In this document: positions 16,407-26,254 of the stretch, piece after piece
Layout: the number at the start of each line of letters is the position of its first letter
How positions within the stretch are numbered: position 1 is the stretch's first letter
NCBI GenBank assembly: GCA_964394085.1
Contig: CAYMWF010000024.1
Span: 9,714 to 73,713, forward strand
Length of the DNA stretch: 64,000 nt
From: CAYMWF01 sp964394085 [NCBI: uncultured Gemmatimonadota bacterium]
Lineage (GTDB): Bacteria > GCA-2686955 > CAYMWF01
Direction: 5' to 3'
Program-made: the position numbers and the translations under genes
Notes under the pieces: model-generated
The model's database searches: none
The model's input: only the letters and a program-made list of their open reading frames with translations
Told to the model about the DNA's origin: nothing

Positions 16407-17781
16407 CGTGAGCCCTCCTGCGTCTGCTCGTGAACATTTCGGAAGTGTCGTTGGCTACGATCTCGTAAAGAACCGCCTGTTTTTCTCCTTTTTTCCGCAG
16501 GATTCGTCCGAGCCGCTGCACATGCTCCCTGATCGAGCCGCTTCCGGAGATTATGATGCCGACATTCGCTTCCGGGATGTCGACCCCCTCGTTCAAAACC
16601 TTGGATGCCGCCAGGACGTTATATGTTCCTTTCGAAAAGCCGTCGAGAATCTCAGCGCGTTCCGTCACTCTGGTCTGATGGGTGATTACGGGCACCAGGA
16701 ACCGGCGCGACAATTCGTAAGCCGGCTTATTGCGCTCGGTGAACAGCAGCACTCGATCGTGCCGGTGCCTGTGCAGAAGGTGGTCGATATATTTCAGCTT
16801 CGAAGGAGCCGAGAAAGCAAGATGTTTCTGCTTCTGATAGGCTTCCATGGCCCTTCTTCCTTCGATGCCGCTTCCCGAGCGTTTGAGGAACTGCTTCCAG
16901 CCGTCGGGCGTGTGCATCCGTATCCCGTGGCGAGCTATAAAAGCGAGATAGATGCCCCGTGCTTTTTCATACTCGCTGCGTTCCTCTTCGCTCAACTCGA
17001 CCAGTAGCCGTTCGATCGTATAGTCTGCGAGATATTCACCGGCGAGATCACCTATTTCGCATGCGTACGCGGTCGGACCGATAAGATGCGAAAAGTCGAC
17101 ATGTTTTCCGTCCGCGCGTTCAGGAGTGGCCGACAATCCCAGCCTGTAGGGCGCCAGGCATGAGCTCGCCGCAAGAGAAAATGAATCACCCGGCAAATGA
17201 TGACATTCGTCGAAAATAATCATTCCGAAACGAGCGCCCAGGTGCTCCATGTGCAGATATGCGGAATCGTAGGTGGTGGCGGTGAGCGGTTCGATCGTGA
17301 ACTCTCCTCCGCCGACGACGCCCACATCGCAGCGGAAGCTGGTGCGCAGCAGATCGTACCACTGGGTTACGAGGTTGAGAGTAGGCGCAACCACCAGCGT
17401 GCTTTTCCGCACTGCATCGATCGCCATCAACCCGACGTAGCTTTTACCCGCGCCGGTGGGAAGAACCACCAGGCCGCGCCCTCCCGAGTCATACCAGGCT
17501 TCGAAGGCTTCCTGCTGGAACGGCCTCGGAACACGTTTGACCTTGAGAGAGGTTTTCAGGTCATCGAAACGGCGGGCGTCATCCGTGAAGGAGACCCCGT
17601 GAAGCCCGAGAGATTCCACTATTGCGGCATAAGCGAGTGCCGGGGCGCGGTGGCATCTTGTCCGGTGATCCCATAGAACTCCATCCGGAAAGGGGAAAGG
17701 GGGCTCTTTGCCGAAACCTCTTATCTCCACGGTGCCGGCTGTGAAACACAGCTTTATATCAGGAGACAGACGGGTCATCAT
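16393..17781 (-). CDS. XPB-type superfamily 2 DNA helicase
   Basis: 462 residues, the compact length of archaeal/bacterial XPB. Motifs: PTGAGKS (Walker A, residues 108-114), FDECHH (motif II, 190-195), LSATPERADG (motif III), KVLNEGVDIPEANVGIIISG (motif V) and QRLGRILRKKG (motif VI). The N-terminal domain before the Walker box corresponds to the damage-recognition domain of XPB. An ATP-driven duplex opener, it should work with the overlapping Bax1 nuclease. It starts 29 bases after the M28 peptidase stop, so the peptidase may share the transcript without sharing the job. Confidence 0.85.
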   Translation of the reverse strand: MMTRLSPDIKLCFTAGTVEIRGFGKEPPFPFPDGVLWDHRTRCHRAPALAYAAIVESLGLHGVSFTDDARRFDDLKTSLKVKRVPRPFQQEAFEAWYDSGGRGLVVLPTGAGKSYVGLMAIDAVRKSTLVVAPTLNLVTQWYDLLRTSFRCDVGVVGGGEFTIEPLTATTYDSAYLHMEHLGARFGMIIFDECHHLPGDSFSLAASSCLAPYRLGLSATPERADGKHVDFSHLIGPTAYACEIGDLAGEYLADYTIERLLVELSEEERSEYEKARGIYLAFIARHGIRMHTPDGWKQFLKRSGSGIEGRRAMEAYQKQKHLAFSAPSKLKYIDHLLHRHRHDRVLLFTERNKPAYELSRRFLVPVITHQTRVTERAEILDGFSKGTYNVLAASKVLNEGVDIPEANVGIIISGSGSIREHVQRLGRILRKKGEKQAVLYEIVANDTSEMFTSRRRRAHVAYR

Positions 17782-17810
17782 CCATCTTTCCGAAACTGGT
17801 GTTCCGGTAA

Positions 17811-19190
17811 TTATTCGACCGGTACGGCCAGGCTCGCAAGGGTGGCCACCACGACCTGCGTTGTCATCCAGGCAAGGTCGGGGCTGTTGAAGCTCTGGCC
17901 GACAGTGTCGAACCTTGTGTGGATAAAGGGGCTGGACTGATTGGTATCTTCAAAGAACCATACAGCCTTGAAACCCCGGGCCCAGAAAGATGCGTGGTCG
18001 CTCGAGCCGCCGCTTATTCCGGAGGACTCCACCGTAGGCAGCTCGGGAACGAAGTAGCCGGCGGCGTCGACGGCAGCTTCGTACAGGTCGTACGAGTTGT
18101 CATTCGTGATGATGTCGAGGTCGAAAACATCACCGTTCTGATAATACCCGTCCATGTCGATATTGATGACGCCCCGTAGATCCACGCCGTGCCTATTGGC
18201 CCAGCCCGCATACGCGGAACTGCCGAAAAGCCCTATCTCCTCACCGGAAAAAGCCACGAAAACTATCGTACTTTCGAAGGAGTACTGGCTCAAAACCCTT
18301 GCGGCTTCAAGAACCGTAACCGTTCCGGAGGCGTTGTCGTCGGCGCCGGGCGCTTTTTTCGTGATCATCATGAACGTGATCGAATCGTAATGACCGCCGA
18401 CAAGGTATACCTGGTCCGGATAGAGTGTTCCCGGCAGAACGGCGACGACATTCGGCGAGCTCAAGCCGCCGAGAACAGGCTGTGTATACAGGCTGTCGAA
18501 ACCGGTAGCTTCCAGGTATTTGAAAATCCCCTGCCCTGCAATATCGCCTTCTTTCCTGAAGCAGATCCGGTTGTCCAGCGCGGTCGACAGTACCTCCACG
18601 CCGGATTCGATATTCGAAATTTCCACCTTGTCGACCATTTCCTCGATGAGTTCGATCTGTCCGGGTGTAAGGTCGTCGATTCCGGCGGTTACCGGCGACG
18701 CCGCAAGCTCAGAAGATGGAAGCTCGATGGATAATGTCGGGTCGAGCCAGGTGAGACCGTGACCGCCGCCCTGCAGCCAGAGCGCTTCTTTCAACGTACC
18801 CGTGTATAAAAGCCAGCCCTCGAACCTGTGCAGGACCCGGCCCTCTACGGCAACCGCCCGGTTATATCCCGGTCGTCCGGTGTCAACCTCCGGAATGAGA
18901 TAGTAGTCATCTTCAGGGATGTAATCACCGCACTTTATGCAGGATATTCCTGAACCTTCAAGGAATTGCACAGACCGGCGGTCGATTGTGGCGAGAGCAT
19001 GGTTCCCCCGGTGGTAGAACACCGTACATCCCGCATCGCCCGCGTCAGTCAGGAATTCAGGGGTCATTCCCTCTATCTCGAAGAATATGATCTCCGGCTG
19101 TTGTTCCTGTGCATCTAATGCTCCGGTTGCCCCCATAAGGACGGCAGCGATTAAGAAACAGCTCAAACTGATAAAAAGTGGAAGTTTCAT
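17811..19190 (-). CDS. secreted M28-family zinc aminopeptidase
   Basis: 459 residues with a signal peptide (about 1-27) and AAGGAG seven bases before the ATG at 19190. The M28 metal sites are all present in order: GGHYDSI (His), ADDNASG (bridging Asp), FSGEEIGLFGS (catalytic Glu and metal Glu), INIDMDGY (Asp) and SDHASFWARGF (His). A co-catalytic di-zinc exopeptidase acting in the periplasm or outside. The 150-200 residues before the catalytic domain are probably an inhibitor-like or adhesion region. It would feed on extracellular peptides. It is followed closely by the helicase gene on the same strand. Confidence 0.85.
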   Translation of the reverse strand: MKLPLFISLSCFLIAAVLMGATGALDAQEQQPEIIFFEIEGMTPEFLTDAGDAGCTVFYHRGNHALATIDRRSVQFLEGSGISCIKCGDYIPEDDYYLIPEVDTGRPGYNRAVAVEGRVLHRFEGWLLYTGTLKEALWLQGGGHGLTWLDPTLSIELPSSELAASPVTAGIDDLTPGQIELIEEMVDKVEISNIESGVEVLSTALDNRICFRKEGDIAGQGIFKYLEATGFDSLYTQPVLGGLSSPNVVAVLPGTLYPDQVYLVGGHYDSITFMMITKKAPGADDNASGTVTVLEAARVLSQYSFESTIVFVAFSGEEIGLFGSSAYAGWANRHGVDLRGVINIDMDGYYQNGDVFDLDIITNDNSYDLYEAAVDAAGYFVPELPTVESSGISGGSSDHASFWARGFKAVWFFEDTNQSSPFIHTRFDTVGQSFNSPDLAWMTTQVVVATLASLAVPVE

Positions 19191-19283
19191 GGCCGACTCC
19201 TTTCGTATAGTAAAAAACTAACCTTTCCCGATAGCGGATTCAAGCAGACAATTGCGGATTCGGCACGGTAAAGGTCGTTTTGT

Positions 19284-20738
19284 TTAAAAATGGGGGCGGT
19301 CGGACAGATATAGGAAGGCCGTGCAGGATGGAGGTGTTTCGAGGTCCCCGCCTGTTATTACCTCAGGTTCGTCGATCCCGGGATCCCACGATCTGGTATG
19401 GACCAGGTCACTGGAGCATCCGAACTGCCAGAAATTCCCGCGGAAATCGGCGGAGTGGTTGGTGCGCCCCTCGAAAACCCCCGCTCCGACGCGCACTTCG
19501 TACCCGCCGGAGCAGGCATTCCCGAATGTAGATTCCGTGATCACAAGATGGTTCCAGTCCACGGATTCAATAGCCTGGGGGCAGTATTTTGTGACAGCCG
19601 TATTTCCGATGAACGAACAGCAGGTCGCGGACACCGGGCGCGAATCGTTTTCCTCCTTGTGCATGAGAAGCATCGCACCGCCTGTCGACGCGATATTACC
19701 GGTGAATGAACATCCCTCGAAATCGATGTGGCCGTTCGTATGAATGCAAACCGCGCCGCCCCCCAGGTATGAATCGATATTCACCGCATTTCCTTCGAAT
19801 TCGCAGTCCTCAATCAATGCGACGGATTCATGGGCGATAAAGAGTGCCCCTCCCAGCTTCCGGGCGCTGTTGAAGCTGAAGCACGAGCTCTCGAGAACAA
19901 GGTCCGTTCCGTACGAAGTATGAATCGCACCTCCCCTCTCCGCTTCGTTCTCTTCGAATGTGCAGGCGATAAATCTTGCAGACGAGCCGAGGAGGCGCGC
20001 AGCTCCCCCTCCTCTTTCTCCGGCGGCGTTATCGATGAAGCGGCACCCGTTGAAGTATACAGGAATTTCATAACTTTCAGCCACGGCTGCGGCTCCGCCC
20101 ACGTGAAATGATCTGTTCTGACTGAACTCGCATCGAACCACGCAGACCGGTTTACGCGGGCGATAGAAGTAAACCGCGCCGCCCATGATCCGTTCATTGG
20201 GCAGCTGACCGGGATCGACGACTATCTCTTCACCTTTATCATAGCGGGCTTCATTCAGAACGAACCGGACGTCACGAAGATATGGAGAAGCCATCTCTGT
20301 TGAAATCGCTGAGTCTCCCGCGTGACGAATTTCGCAGCAGGAAATCAGTGAACCTGACAGGTAACGTCCATATTGATCAATGCTTGCGTCGCTTGCGGAT
20401 TTGGCGAACCTGATGCCCCCCCAGTCTCCCACCTCCCCGTCGCGTCCCTCTATAATCACGGTGGAATCGGTATCCCCCGCAACTATCAACGTGCCTCTGA
20501 CATCCAGGCGGCAACCCGGCTCTTCTCCCCGCAACCCGGGATCGACGCGACCGAACAAAACCACGGTACCGGGTTTGATCGTCAGTGACGCATCCCGCTC
20601 GATGATCACATCTTCCGTGAAAATATATGGAGAATCCGCCGTGCTCCAATATTCATCAGATGAAATTCGATATGCGCCTGAAACGGCCGTCGGCACGGTC
20701 AGGACCGCAAAGAATGCTGCGATTATTGCACGACCCAT
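19284..20738 (-). CDS. secreted right-handed beta-helix protein
   Basis: 484 residues with a signal peptide (about 1-21) and GGGAGG ahead of the ATG at 20738. The body is a parallel beta-helix: many short turns of the form GG-A (RGGAIHTSYG, LGGALFIAHE, LGGGAVCIHTNG) plus repeated CxF(x)NxA steps, like polymorphic membrane proteins and pectate-lyase-like folds. No lyase catalytic triad is evident. It ends without a recognisable sorting domain. A carbohydrate-binding or surface role is likely. It is divergent from the hybrid histidine kinase at 20989, whose promoter lies between them. Confidence 0.75.
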   Translation of the reverse strand: MGRAIIAAFFAVLTVPTAVSGAYRISSDEYWSTADSPYIFTEDVIIERDASLTIKPGTVVLFGRVDPGLRGEEPGCRLDVRGTLIVAGDTDSTVIIEGRDGEVGDWGGIRFAKSASDASIDQYGRYLSGSLISCCEIRHAGDSAISTEMASPYLRDVRFVLNEARYDKGEEIVVDPGQLPNERIMGGAVYFYRPRKPVCVVRCEFSQNRSFHVGGAAAVAESYEIPVYFNGCRFIDNAAGERGGGAARLLGSSARFIACTFEENEAERGGAIHTSYGTDLVLESSCFSFNSARKLGGALFIAHESVALIEDCEFEGNAVNIDSYLGGGAVCIHTNGHIDFEGCSFTGNIASTGGAMLLMHKEENDSRPVSATCCSFIGNTAVTKYCPQAIESVDWNHLVITESTFGNACSGGYEVRVGAGVFEGRTNHSADFRGNFWQFGCSSDLVHTRSWDPGIDEPEVITGGDLETPPSCTAFLYLSDRPHF

Positions 20739-20856
20739 CTGAATCCTCCCATCTTATCCGGATGTTCTTTCCGCCGGCTGCGTCATCAACCCGCCTTCAT
20801 CCCGGATAGTAGGAAGAACCGGAGATATCTGGGGAAAGGTAAATTATTGAAGCATT

Positions 20857-20884
20857 TTGAATGTTGGTGGAAGAAGTTTATAAT
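20857..20884 (+). promoter_or_regulatory. promoter of the hybrid histidine kinase
   Basis: TTGAAT (20857-20862) and a perfect TATAAT (20879-20884) separated by 16 bases, in an AT-rich patch 105 bases before the kinase ATG at 20989. The rest of the gap down to the beta-helix gene shows only that gene's ribosome site. Confidence 0.6.
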
Positions 20885-20988
20885 AAAGGGACAAAGCTGG
20901 CGGGTCGGGAAGAATGTGCCCCCCGGGGCATCGCACCCCATTATCGGAGGATTATTCTATAATCGCCGGAATCCATGGATAAAAAAAT

Positions 20989-23559
20989 ATGAAAATCGAC
21001 AGTAAAAAACGGAAACGCCAATCGAAACAAACCGGTCTTCTGGAAGAAGACGCGAGACAAAAAGCGCTGAAATCTCGATACAGGCGTGTTGTGAAAGAAC
21101 TGGAAAGCTTTGAAGAAGGTTTCAACACCTTGTTCGAAGCCTCGAGCGAGATCTATTTTCTTTATGATCTGAAGGGCAACATCATAAACGGCAACACGGT
21201 CGCCATGGAGACCGTAGGTTATGACAAAGAGGAGCTCATCGGTAAAAATCTTTTTAAAATCGGGCTTCTTGCACCTTCACAACTACCCAAAGCGAGAGCA
21301 AACATGGCCCGGAATGTTCGCGGCCAGCCGACGGGACCTGAAATTTTCGAGCTGAAAAAGAAGGACGGCGGGAAGCTTCTGCTGGAAATTCATTCGATTC
21401 CGCTCAAATTGAGAGGTGAATCGTTCGTCCTGGGAATCGGCACGGACGTAACCGCACAAAAGCTGTCGGAAGAAAAGCTGAGGGAATCGGAAGAAAAGCT
21501 CAGAATCATTATCGACAATGTAAGTGACGTGATCTTCCAGCTTTCTCCTGCGGGATATATCCAGTTTTTAAGCCCGAATGTAGAAGATTTGTATGGATAC
21601 AAAGTAGAAGAGCTCGAGGGACGGCACCTCACCAAAACTACTCCGGCGGCTGAAATTCCCAAATCGCTCAAAGCGTTGGCTTCAGTCATTTCGGGGAAGA
21701 AGATTAAAAATCTCGAAATAAACCAGGTGGATGCCTACGGGAAGATAATTCCGATGGAGATCAATGCCGCTCCCGTCAGGCGGGACGGCAAAGTTATCGC
21801 GGCCCAGGGTGTTATGAGGAATATCACCGAGAGGAAAGCTGCGGAGGAGCGGGAGGTGAAATATGCCGCCAACCTGGTTCAGTTATCCGAAACAGCCATT
21901 CAACTCGTCCAGCTTTCTCCGGATAAGGATGTTTTTCGTCAAATTGCATTACAGTTGAGACGGTTTGAAGATATTCTGGTCACAATCATCAATGAATATG
22001 ACGACCAGACCGACACCCTGGTATGCCGTGCATTCTGCGGACCGGACGAAAAGGTCGGAAAGGTGTCTCAACTTCTGGGAATGGATCCGGTCGGTTCGTC
22101 ATATCCGATACCTGATGAAGATACGAGAAATAAATTGCTGAGCGGCGCTCTGAAAAAGATCCCCGGCGGGATCTACGAAATCGCTTTCGGTGAAATACCG
22201 AGGCATACATGTGAGAAGGTTGAAAAGCATCTGGATATAGGTGACGTATACGGGATGGGCCTTGTAGACAAGAGCAGGCTTTTCGGAAGCGCCATCGTTT
22301 TTCTGAAGAAAGATGCAGCAATCGACACGCGTATCATCGCAACGTTCGGTAACCAGGCATCGGTCGTCCTACAGAAAAGCAAGGTGGAAAAGGGCAGGTC
22401 TATTCTCGAAGAGCAACTGCGTCAGTCCCAGAAGATGGAAGCCATAGGGCAGCTTGCAGGAGGAGTCGCCCACGATTTCAATAACCTTCTGTCAACGATC
22501 CTGGGTTATACCGAACTTGCCATGATGAGCACGGATGAATCGGAGATAGCCTACCGGAACATGGACAAGGTTCTGAAGTCGACTATGCGCGCCGCTGCGT
22601 TGACCCGGCAGCTTCTATTGTTCAGTCGCAGGCAGCCCATGGAGTTCAGCTCCGTCGACATCAGCAGGACGGTTGAGAATCTCCGTGAAATGCTCAGCCG
22701 TCTTCTGGGAGAAGACATTGTCATAAAAACAGAGAGAGAAGCCAGCTCCTGGATAATTCAGGCCGACGAGGGCAATATAGAACAGATTCTCGTAAATCTT
22801 GCCGTTAATGCAAGGGACGCCATGAAAGATGGCGGAACGCTGACGATTACAACCGAAAACAAGACCCTTGATGAAAAAATGTGCTTATACATACCTGAAG
22901 CGCGTCCCGGCCGGTACGTGTGTCTGACGGTCGAGGATACGGGCCACGGCATGGATGAAAATGTCCGCCAACGGATTTTCGAGCCGTTCTTCAGCACAAA
23001 GGGGGTGGGGAAGGGGACCGGGCTCGGTCTTTCTGTCGCTTACGGTATAGTAAAGGAGCATGACGGCTGGATAAATGTATTCAGTAGACAGAAACAGGGG
23101 ACTACATTCAGGATTTATCTTCCGGCAGCGCCGGGAAAAGCGCAAATCACGGCTGAAGAACCGGTTTCTCTCGACGGGCTTCACGGCAACGGCGAACGTA
23201 TCCTTCTGGTCGAAGATGAGGATACCGTCAGGGAATTAGCCGCCGAGATCCTGAGCGAACAAGGATATGAAGTCGTTTGCGCGGCTACGGCCGAGGAAGC
23301 GCTGGAATTCTATGATAATCATGAGAGCGGCTTCGACCTTATCTTCACCGATGTCGTGCTGCCGGGACGATCCGCGCTTTCACTGATCGAGGAACTCCTG
23401 AAACGGGATCCGGATATCAGGGCCCTGTTCAGCAGCGGTTATACCGACGACAAATCCCGATGGCCGTCGATACGCGAGCGCGGGCACCATTTCATTCAGA
23501 AGCCGTACTCGATGTCGGATTTGCTCGAGACGGTGAAACTGAGTCTTCAGAAAGCATAA
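20989..23559 (+). CDS. soluble hybrid histidine kinase (PAS-PAS-GAF-HK-REC)
   Basis: 856 residues and no membrane helix. Order: basic head and coiled coil, PAS (about 45-160), PAS (about 165-285), GAF-like region (about 295-460), HisKA with the phospho-acceptor in GGVAHDFNN (His495), HATPase with NLAVNARDAM (N box), EDTGHGMDE (G1) and GTGLGLSVAYGIV (G2), and a receiver with Asp788 in FTDVVLPG, Lys in IQKPYS. The HDFNNLL H-box is typical of the NtrB-like group with C-terminal receivers. It senses a cytoplasmic ligand or redox cue. No dedicated output regulator is adjacent. The ribosome site before ATG 20989 is weak. Confidence 0.88.
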   Translation: MKIDSKKRKRQSKQTGLLEEDARQKALKSRYRRVVKELESFEEGFNTLFEASSEIYFLYDLKGNIINGNTVAMETVGYDKEELIGKNLFKIGLLAPSQLPKARANMARNVRGQPTGPEIFELKKKDGGKLLLEIHSIPLKLRGESFVLGIGTDVTAQKLSEEKLRESEEKLRIIIDNVSDVIFQLSPAGYIQFLSPNVEDLYGYKVEELEGRHLTKTTPAAEIPKSLKALASVISGKKIKNLEINQVDAYGKIIPMEINAAPVRRDGKVIAAQGVMRNITERKAAEEREVKYAANLVQLSETAIQLVQLSPDKDVFRQIALQLRRFEDILVTIINEYDDQTDTLVCRAFCGPDEKVGKVSQLLGMDPVGSSYPIPDEDTRNKLLSGALKKIPGGIYEIAFGEIPRHTCEKVEKHLDIGDVYGMGLVDKSRLFGSAIVFLKKDAAIDTRIIATFGNQASVVLQKSKVEKGRSILEEQLRQSQKMEAIGQLAGGVAHDFNNLLSTILGYTELAMMSTDESEIAYRNMDKVLKSTMRAAALTRQLLLFSRRQPMEFSSVDISRTVENLREMLSRLLGEDIVIKTEREASSWIIQADEGNIEQILVNLAVNARDAMKDGGTLTITTENKTLDEKMCLYIPEARPGRYVCLTVEDTGHGMDENVRQRIFEPFFSTKGVGKGTGLGLSVAYGIVKEHDGWINVFSRQKQGTTFRIYLPAAPGKAQITAEEPVSLDGLHGNGERILLVEDEDTVRELAAEILSEQGYEVVCAATAEEALEFYDNHESGFDLIFTDVVLPGRSALSLIEELLKRDPDIRALFSSGYTDDKSRWPSIRERGHHFIQKPYSMSDLLETVKLSLQKA

Positions 23560-23573
23560 AGACGGCACGACAC

Positions 23574-23602
23574 TTGTAATTTTCAATTCAGAATATTATA
23601 CA
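23574..23602 (+). promoter_or_regulatory. promoter of the small exported protein
   Basis: TTGTAA (23574-23579) and TATACA (23597-23602) spaced by 17 bases, 53 bases before the ATG at 23655. It begins right after the kinase stop, so the small exported protein probably has its own transcript. Confidence 0.45.
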
Positions 23603-23654
23603 ACATAATCTAGTTACTGTATCAGGTCTGGATACTTCTCTGGAGGAGGATTTT

Positions 23655-24257
23655 ATGTTCGGACGAATATTCAACAATATGAACGCAGGTTTGGTGATTA
23701 TTATTTTCCTGGTTTTCGCACCCTCATATGCAGACGATGTTACCGACTCGATCGACGAAGGAATAAAATACTATAAAGCGGGCGAGTTTTCGGATGCGGT
23801 TTTGAGTCTGAACTACGCTGTGCAGCTCATCCAGCAGAAGAAGGGCGCGAGTATGGAAAGTCTGCTTCCGGAACCTCTGAAGGGATGGAAGGCCGAGGAG
23901 GCGACCACCGAGACGGCTGCGGCGTCTATGATGGGGGGGATGGTCACCGCCGAGCGCCGGTATACGAAGGGTTCCAGTTCCGTTTCGATTCAGATCATCA
24001 CCGATTCCCCCGTTCTTCAAGGGTTGCTGATGATGTTCGCCAATCCCATGTTCGCTTCATCCGACGGCGGTAAACTTGAAAGAATCAAAAAGCAGAAAGC
24101 CATAGTCAAGTATGATGAAGCGAGTAAAGAAGGTGAAATTCAAATCGTAGTAGCCAATCGATTCTTTGTTCAAATCGACGGAAACGGCGCAACAAAGGAC
24201 GATCTGATTAAATTCGCGGAAGCGATCGATTACAAAAAGATCGAATCACAACCGTAG
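23655..24257 (+). CDS. small exported protein of unknown function
   Basis: 200 residues with a signal peptide (about 1-26) and GGAGGAGGA before ATG 23655. Residues 30-60 (IDEGIKYYKAGEFSDAVLSLNYAVQLI) form one TPR-like hairpin, and a Met-rich stretch (SMMGGM ... LLMMFANPMF) and a mixed beta sheet follow. I recognise no named family. The compact C-terminal fold with ISIQIIT-type strands resembles small periplasmic domains that bind a protein partner. It stands alone between the kinase and the GTPase cluster. Confidence 0.55.
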   Translation: MFGRIFNNMNAGLVIIIFLVFAPSYADDVTDSIDEGIKYYKAGEFSDAVLSLNYAVQLIQQKKGASMESLLPEPLKGWKAEEATTETAAASMMGGMVTAERRYTKGSSSVSIQIITDSPVLQGLLMMFANPMFASSDGGKLERIKKQKAIVKYDEASKEGEIQIVVANRFFVQIDGNGATKDDLIKFAEAIDYKKIESQP

Positions 24258-24360
24258 TTGTTGCGGAGTTTTCCGGCAGTTTCTGGCGGTTTCATCCTTT
24301 CCGGGTTCCGGTTCATGCCCGGATCGGCCGGATCGTTCATGGAAAAGAACGGGGAATTCG

Positions 24361-26238
24361 TTGAGTCGCGGAATATCCCAGGACAAGACAATAATTGCGT
24401 GGGAGCGAATCGTTTCCATAATCGAAAGAGCCCTTGCCGCAGGGGATGAAGCAGCGGATGGTGAAGATGATACCATCCGCGTTCCGCTCGGACGATTCCT
24501 TCTCTCCCAGATGTTCCACCGGGTTAAACCCGCCCTGTCCAAGGGCTGGCTGGAGCGGGATCCGGTGCACCTGGTGATGTTCGGAGCCACCAACAGCGGC
24601 AAATCGACCGTATTGAACCTGCTCCTCGGAAAGATCTCCGCCCCGACGGATTCGAAGGCCAGATCCACCCAGCATTCCACGGCCTTTCGCAGCTCCTCCA
24701 TGGGAAATCGCTTCGTCGATGATTTTCCGACGCGCTTCCCGAATTACCATCGTTATCTCAACGAGTATCCCGAAAAACAGTCCGACGGGGAGTTGAGGAC
24801 CGGCGGATACAGACCTTGTTTCGTCATCTATGATCCTGATGAATCTCCGGGCCGATCCCTGGCGGCTCCGGTAGCGGAATCGGCGGTATTCTGGGACACC
24901 CCCGACTTCTCTACCGAAGAGGCCCAGATATACATGTCTGCGGTGCTCGATACAGCGGCGATGGGCGACATCGTTATTTTGACGGTCACCAGAGAGAACT
25001 ACGCCGATCACAGGGGCCTCCTGCTGCTCGACATGATCCGTAAGACCGGCGTGCCGGTTCTGGTAATTGCAAACAAGCTTGAGGATGACACCAGCCTTCT
25101 CGACGATATAAAGGGCAAGCTGTATTCCGGAAAACCGGAAAAATCCGGGAGGCGAAAAAAGGAATTTGAAATTTATCCGCTGCCGTACGTAAGGGGTTCG
25201 GACGACGATGAGCGGACACGTCTTCTTTCCGAGCATGCGGGTGCTTCCGTTCTGAGGGAAGCTTCCGCCGAATATATTGCATCCGGTCCCAGGCTGAAGA
25301 AGCGGGTGCTGAAAGGATGTTCGGAGTTCATCGAACAGTCTCTGGATGACGTGCTCAAGCCCCTGAGGACGGAGATCGATCTCGAAGAATCCTGGGCTGC
25401 GGCCGTTGATAAGATTACCGAAGCGGAATTCTATTCACGGTACTGGAGCGATTACCTGGGAAGAGAAGACTACGAGCAGTACGGCGATTTCAACCTGGCG
25501 GTCATCAAGTGGCTGGATCTGCTCGAGATTCCGGGTATCGGCAGGTTCGTATCGAGGGCGGCGGGCGTGGCTCGCTTGCCTTTCAGGTGGGTGAAAAAAG
25601 GGATCAGGAAAATCCTGACCGATGATGACCAGCCTGTCAAAACGAAAGAGGAGGAAGTGGTTTATGACTCTTACCAGCGATGGATACGGGCCCTGATCGC
25701 CGAAGCCCAGCGAAGGGGAGAAAGGTTCGATAATACAGCCCAGGTAAAACTCGAACAGAAACTCGGCAGCGACATATTCAGAAGTGAGCTCGAGGAAAAT
25801 TTCAGCCGGGCATATGTCAGTCACCGCAAAACCATGAAAGTGCTCATCGAACAGGTTGCATACAGCCTGGCGGAATATGTCGAAAAACGTCCTTCGGTAA
25901 GAAAAGCGCTTCAAGGCTCCAAATTCCTGCTCGATTCCGTCGCAACGATCGGCGTGGTGGCGACGGGCGGTCTCGACTGGACCGACCTGGTCGTTGCTCC
26001 GATGGTTGCCCCGGTGGTCCGCCTGGTCCTGGAATTGGCCGGCCAGGGCTTCATGGAAATCCAGAAGCGGGCTTTGAAGGAGAATCAGTTCCGGTCGATG
26101 CGAAAAGCTTTCAATGATTACATGGTGGAACCCGTCAAGACAGGGCTGGAGGTCTCGGTCACTCGCGATGAATTCGAATCGGTAACCGGAGATTTCGCCG
26201 TTCTGAAAAAAGCCCTTGCTGAAATCAGCCGGGCCTGA
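24361..26238 (+). CDS. dynamin-like/membrane-linked GTPase, first of a pair
   Basis: 625 residues from TTG 24361 (GGGGA five bases upstream). The P-loop is GATNSGKST (75-83), G3 is WDTPDFS and G4 is ANKLED. G3 lacks the usual Gly (DTPD instead of DxxG), and G4 has Glu where Asp normally reads guanine, so nucleotide specificity needs testing. Beyond the G domain it is helical. A hydrophobic patch near 520-560 (LDSVATIGVVATGG ... VVAPVVRLVLELAG) could dip into a membrane. It resembles bacterial dynamin-like and YfjP/YeeP-type GTPases. The second GTPase begins 16 bases downstream; the two probably work as a heterodimer. Confidence 0.7.
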   Translation: MSRGISQDKTIIAWERIVSIIERALAAGDEAADGEDDTIRVPLGRFLLSQMFHRVKPALSKGWLERDPVHLVMFGATNSGKSTVLNLLLGKISAPTDSKARSTQHSTAFRSSSMGNRFVDDFPTRFPNYHRYLNEYPEKQSDGELRTGGYRPCFVIYDPDESPGRSLAAPVAESAVFWDTPDFSTEEAQIYMSAVLDTAAMGDIVILTVTRENYADHRGLLLLDMIRKTGVPVLVIANKLEDDTSLLDDIKGKLYSGKPEKSGRRKKEFEIYPLPYVRGSDDDERTRLLSEHAGASVLREASAEYIASGPRLKKRVLKGCSEFIEQSLDDVLKPLRTEIDLEESWAAAVDKITEAEFYSRYWSDYLGREDYEQYGDFNLAVIKWLDLLEIPGIGRFVSRAAGVARLPFRWVKKGIRKILTDDDQPVKTKEEEVVYDSYQRWIRALIAEAQRRGERFDNTAQVKLEQKLGSDIFRSELEENFSRAYVSHRKTMKVLIEQVAYSLAEYVEKRPSVRKALQGSKFLLDSVATIGVVATGGLDWTDLVVAPMVAPVVRLVLELAGQGFMEIQKRALKENQFRSMRKAFNDYMVEPVKTGLEVSVTRDEFESVTGDFAVLKKALAEISRA

Positions 26239-26254
26239 ACCGGAGTAGGCTCAA

